The position numbers were made by a program, and so were the translations under genes. From JACDDK01 sp038198445 (GTDB lineage Bacteria; Actinomycetota; Rubrobacteria; Rubrobacterales; Rubrobacteraceae), in contig JBBPZZ010000089.1 of NCBI GenBank assembly GCA_038198445.1, forward strand, positions 1 through 35,444: a DNA stretch of 35,444 nt. The letters run 5' to 3'. Of the stretch, positions 32,501 through 35,444 are shown one piece after another. The notes under the pieces were generated by a model. The model was not told the DNA's origin. It ran no database searches and saw only the letters and a list, made by a program, of their open reading frames with translations. Each line of letters begins with the position of its first letter. The first letter of the stretch is position 1.

Positions 32501-32529
32501 TTGCATGTTTATTGTAACCTTGATATAAG
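32501..32529 (+). promoter_or_regulatory. Promoter of the ald-speB-gabD genes with a possible operator
   Basis: A -35 box TTGCAT (32501-32506) and a -10 box TATAAG (32524-32529) are spaced by 17 bases. The spacer contains TTATTGTAA (32509-32517), one base different from the TTACTGTAA in the spacer of the polyamine operon promoter. Transcription would start near 32536, about 29 bases before the ald ATG. Confidence 0.65.
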
Positions 32530-32564
32530 ATACTGTGGGTGTAGCCAGCGGGGAAAGGAGTGGC

Positions 32565-33686
32565 ATGGCGTCTGTGGTAGGGGTTCCCAAGGAGATCAAG
32601 GATAAAGAGGGCCGCGTCAGCATGCAACCGGACGGCGTCGCGGAGCTTACGCATCACGATCACGAGGTGGTCGTGCAGGCGGGGGCGGGCTTGGGAGCGG
32701 GCTTCGCGGACGCGGAGTACGCTGATGCTGGGGCTCGGATGGTGGATGGACCGGAAGAGGTGTTCGAGGCGGCGGATTTGATCGTAAAGGTCAAGGAGCC
32801 CATCCCCGAGGAGTACGAACGTTTCCGCGAAGGACAGCAACTATTCACCTACCTGCATCTGGCCGCCGATAAAGAACTAACCGAGTTCCTGATGGAGAAG
32901 AAGATCAACTCCATCGCCTATGAGACGGTCGAGACTGCTGATGGTTCTCTGCCGCTGCTCACGCCGATGAGCGAAGTGGCGGGCAGGATGGCGACGCAGG
33001 CCGCGGCACACTGCCTGGAGAGTCCGCAGGGCGGCGCGGGACTGCTGCTCGGAGGCGTCCCCGGAACACCGGCGGCGAAGGTCACCATCATCGGGGGCGG
33101 CGTTGTGGGGATGGAGGCCGCCAAGATAGCCGTGGGGATGCGGGGCATCGTGAGGGTGCTGGACGTGAACCCGAAGAGGCTCGCGTATCTCTCGGACATC
33201 TTCGAGGGGCGGGTGGATCTGGTGATCCCGAACCGCTCCCGCACCGCCTCCTACGTCGCCGAGTCCGACGTGGTCATCGGGGCGGTGCTGGTCCACGGGG
33301 CGAAGGCGCCCAAGCTCGTCAGCCGGGAGATGGTGGCGAGCATGAGGGACGGTTCGGTGGTCGTCGACGTAGCCATTGACCAGGGCGGGTGTATCGAGAC
33401 GGCGCGCCCGACGACGCACTCCGACCCCACCTACGTCGAGGAAGGCGTCGTGCATTACTGCGTGGCGAACATTCCGGGGGCGGTCGCTCGTACTTCGACG
33501 CTGGCGCTCACCAGCGTTACGCTGCCGTACCTCACGAAGATCGCGGACTCGGGTATAGAAGGCGCCGCGCTGGCCGATGAATCTCTCGCGAAGGGTCTCA
33601 GCACGTTGAACGGCAACCTCGTCCACGAGCCGACCGCCGAAGCCCACGATTTGAGTTATGCCGATCCCAGCGGGCTGCTGAACTAG
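32565..33686 (+). CDS. ald: Alanine dehydrogenase
   Basis: This enzyme reversibly deaminates L-alanine to pyruvate and ammonium with NAD+. The 373-residue protein matches the Bacillus/Mycobacterium enzyme through the whole length: VPKEIKD and RV at the N-terminus, catalytic Lys77 (KVKEP) and His98 (TYLHLA), the GGVPGTPAAKV segment, the NAD fold TIIGGGVVGMEAA, GAVLVHGAKAPKLV and VVDVAIDQGG (Asp272). The ATG at 32565 follows AAAGGAG; the slightly longer GTG start at 32535 lacks one. It shares an operon with the ureohydrolase and aldehyde dehydrogenase, 16 bases apart. It could return alanine formed by a pyruvate-using transaminase to pyruvate. Confidence 0.96.
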   Translation: MASVVGVPKEIKDKEGRVSMQPDGVAELTHHDHEVVVQAGAGLGAGFADAEYADAGARMVDGPEEVFEAADLIVKVKEPIPEEYERFREGQQLFTYLHLAADKELTEFLMEKKINSIAYETVETADGSLPLLTPMSEVAGRMATQAAAHCLESPQGGAGLLLGGVPGTPAAKVTIIGGGVVGMEAAKIAVGMRGIVRVLDVNPKRLAYLSDIFEGRVDLVIPNRSRTASYVAESDVVIGAVLVHGAKAPKLVSREMVASMRDGSVVVDVAIDQGGCIETARPTTHSDPTYVEEGVVHYCVANIPGAVARTSTLALTSVTLPYLTKIADSGIEGAALADESLAKGLSTLNGNLVHEPTAEAHDLSYADPSGLLN

Positions 33687-33702
33687 GCGAAGGGAGGCGA
33701 GA

Positions 33703-34653
33703 GTGCCCCGTTACGAACCGGCTGACTCATTCGAGACACCCAGGTTCTCCGGCGTCCGCACGTTCATGCGTCTGCCGAACACTCAAGACCTCGAAAACGC
33801 CGACGCCGCCATAGTCGGCGCGCCCTTCGACACCGGCGCGACCTTCCGGGCCGGCGCCCGCTTCGGCCCCGAGGGGATACGCGCCGTCTCGCACCTTCTG
33901 CGGCGATACAATCCGTCCCAGGGAGTCGGTATCTTCGACCACCTCTCGGTCATCGACTACGGTGATGTGCCGGTCGTCCCCGGCTACATAGAGGCGAGCT
34001 ACGAGAGTATCCAGGTAGGGCTGGAGCCGATCCATCGCGCCGGAGTGATACCGATAGTACTCGGTGGCGACCACTCCATCGCCTTGCCGGAGCTTCGGGC
34101 GGCGACAGCGGTGCATGGTCCGCTCGCCCTGGTGCAGTTCGACTCGCACCCGGATACCTGGGATGCGTATTTCGGCCAGAAGCACACGCACGGGACGCCC
34201 TTCCGGCGGGCGGTGGAGGAAGGGTTGTTGCGGCCGGAGCGGTCCATACAGGTGGGGATGCGCGGTTCGATCTACGACGAGCGCGACTGGGATGACGCGC
34301 GCGAGATGGGTTTCGACCTCGTGCCGACGGACGCCGTGCGGAAGGTCGGCCTCCCCGAGACCATCGAGCGCATCCGGGAGCGGGTGGATGACGCGAAGGT
34401 CTACGTCTCGTTCGACGTGGACTTCGTGGACCCCGCCTTCGCGCCCGGCACCGGGACCCCGGAGATCGGGGGCTTCACCAGCCGCGAGGCGCAGGAGTTC
34501 GTGCGTGGGCTAAAGGGATTGAATATGGTCGGTTGCGACGTGGTCGAGGTCTATCCGGCCTACGACCCGGCCCAGATTACGGCCTTGCTCGCCGCGAACA
34601 TCGCGCACGAGTTTCTCAGTTTGATCGCCATCCAAAAAGGAGGAAAATCATGA
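33703..34653 (+). CDS. speB: Agmatinase-family ureohydrolase
   Basis: A 316-residue Mn2+ enzyme of the arginase superfamily; it likely hydrolyses agmatine to putrescine and urea. All six metal ligands are visible: His124 (LGGDHS), Asp147, His149 and Asp151 (QFDSHPDTWD), and Asp238 and Asp240 (SFDVDFVDPAFAPGTG). DSHPD replaces the DAHxD seen in many family members. Guanidinobutyrase (giving GABA) or guanidinopropionase are real alternatives because a succinate-semialdehyde dehydrogenase follows. The GTG start (33703) has AGGGAGG 5 bases upstream. The stop overlaps the start of the next gene by 4 bases (ATGA), so the two are coupled. It probably feeds the putrescine pathway encoded nearby. Confidence 0.9.
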   Translation: MPRYEPADSFETPRFSGVRTFMRLPNTQDLENADAAIVGAPFDTGATFRAGARFGPEGIRAVSHLLRRYNPSQGVGIFDHLSVIDYGDVPVVPGYIEASYESIQVGLEPIHRAGVIPIVLGGDHSIALPELRAATAVHGPLALVQFDSHPDTWDAYFGQKHTHGTPFRRAVEEGLLRPERSIQVGMRGSIYDERDWDDAREMGFDLVPTDAVRKVGLPETIERIRERVDDAKVYVSFDVDFVDPAFAPGTGTPEIGGFTSREAQEFVRGLKGLNMVGCDVVEVYPAYDPAQITALLAANIAHEFLSLIAIQKGGKS

Positions 34654-35444
34654 TCGAGACCAGGATGATCGACGGCCTCTTCGTCGCCGGTGAGTGGACG
34701 GACTCCGCCGCCTCCGGCACGACCTTCGACGTAACGAATCCCGCCAACGGAGAAGTGATCGCCACCCTCCCCGACGCCGGACGCGAAGAGATGCAGAGCG
34801 CCATAGACGCCGCCGCGGCCGTGCAGCAAGAGTGGGCCGCGACGACCGCCCAGCACCGCGCCGCCATCATGCGCGAGGCCGCCCGTCTCATGCACGAACG
34901 CCAGGAGCATCTCGCGAAGGTAATGACACTAGAGCAGGGAAAGCCGCTCGTCGAATCGCGCGGCGAGATCGTCTACGCGGCCTCGTTCATCGAGTGGTTC
35001 GCCGAGGAGGGGCGGCGCGTCTACGGCGACACCGTACCGGCGAGCTTCCCGGAGAAGCGCATCATGGTCATAAAGCGCCCCGTGGGCGTCACGGCGGCGA
35101 TTACGCCGTGGAACTTCCCGTCGGCCATGATCACGCGCAAGCTCGGCCCCGCTCTGGCCGCCGGCTGCACGATGGTCATAAAGCCCTCCGAGTTGACCCC
35201 GCTCTCGGCGCTCGAGATGGCGAAGATATTCGAGGAAGCCGGCCTGCCGAAGGGCGTGCTCTCCATAGTCTGCGGCACGGACGCCGCCGACATAACCTCC
35301 GCGATCATGGAAGATAGGCGCGTCCGCAAGCTCTCGTTCACCGGCTCCACCCCGGTCGGCAAGCTCCTGATGAAGCAGGCCTCCGAGACCATGAAGCGGC
35401 TCTCGCTAGAACTTGGCGGCCACGCCCCGTTCATCGTCTTCGAC
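34650..35444 (+). CDS. gabD: Succinate-semialdehyde dehydrogenase-like aldehyde dehydrogenase (partial)
   Basis: The first 265 residues of an aldehyde dehydrogenase running off the window end. The ATG (34650) overlaps the stop of the ureohydrolase, behind AAGGAGG. Visible blocks are TLEQGKPLVESRGEI, AASFIEWFAEEGRRVYGD, AITPWNFPSAMITRK, MVIKPSELTPLSA and SFTGSTPVGKLLM, ending in the LELGGHAPFIVFD region that carries the general-base Glu. The TLEQGKPL, FIEWFAEE and PWNFP..MITRK..PALAAG order is that of GabD/SSADH, which oxidises succinate semialdehyde to succinate. The catalytic Cys lies beyond the end. It would complete putrescine to succinate, if a GABA transaminase is present elsewhere. Confidence 0.9.
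   Translation, partial: MIETRMIDGLFVAGEWTDSAASGTTFDVTNPANGEVIATLPDAGREEMQSAIDAAAAVQQEWAATTAQHRAAIMREAARLMHERQEHLAKVMTLEQGKPLVESRGEIVYAASFIEWFAEEGRRVYGDTVPASFPEKRIMVIKRPVGVTAAITPWNFPSAMITRKLGPALAAGCTMVIKPSELTPLSALEMAKIFEEAGLPKGVLSIVCGTDAADITSAIMEDRRVRKLSFTGSTPVGKLLMKQASETMKRLSLELGGHAPFIVFD

Overview
The window looks like chromosomal DNA of a GC-rich actinobacterium, most likely a Rubrobacter-type organism. That placement is inferred from the high-GC coding sequence, a ~1600-residue NAD-glutamate dehydrogenase, the density of amine and amino-acid catabolism genes, and Ald and SpeB sequences that read as actinobacterial. No rRNA, tRNA, insertion sequence, phage gene or CRISPR array was seen, and no gene is visibly broken. 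Only the last gene is cut, by the window edge.

Region 1 (1-5308, + strand) is a proline-use unit: a GntR/FCD regulator behind a tandem-repeat operator array, an SNF-family sodium symporter with a 50-residue MetS-like partner, proline dehydrogenase and P5C dehydrogenase. Region 2 (5366-12462, - strand) holds the large NAD-glutamate dehydrogenase, which continues the proline route to 2-oxoglutarate, then a CoA-disulfide-reductase-like flavoprotein and a Mn-type superoxide dismutase. Region 3 (12620-17992) is mixed: a LOV-PAS-GAF-SpoIIE phosphatase that should sense blue light, an MFS transporter, an amidase, and two small genes of unknown function.

Region 4 (18119-28980, - strand) is one tightly packed ten-gene polyamine operon reading from a class III aminotransferase through a flavin amine oxidase, potA-potD-potB-potC, an aldehyde dehydrogenase, a metallo-beta-lactamase-fold hydrolase and a GNAT acetyltransferase to a second aldehyde dehydrogenase. 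A sigma-70-type promoter lies at 29029-29057. Region 5 (29407-35444) has a small zinc-ribbon gene, an S9 peptidase co-directional with a MerR-XRE-cupin triple-domain regulator (- strand), and, divergently, alanine dehydrogenase, an agmatinase-family ureohydrolase and the start of a succinate-semialdehyde dehydrogenase (+ strand).

Together the genes suggest that agmatine and putrescine are drained to GABA and succinate by the transaminase/oxidase and aldehyde dehydrogenase route, not the gamma-glutamyl (Puu) route, since no glutamate-putrescine ligase is present. Alanine dehydrogenase could recycle alanine if the transaminase uses pyruvate. The most interesting points are the operator array over the gntR transcription start, the LOV phosphatase divergent from sodA, the MerR-XRE-cupin fusion with a possible shared promoter-spacer motif, and the GNAT and hydrolase genes embedded in the polyamine operon.
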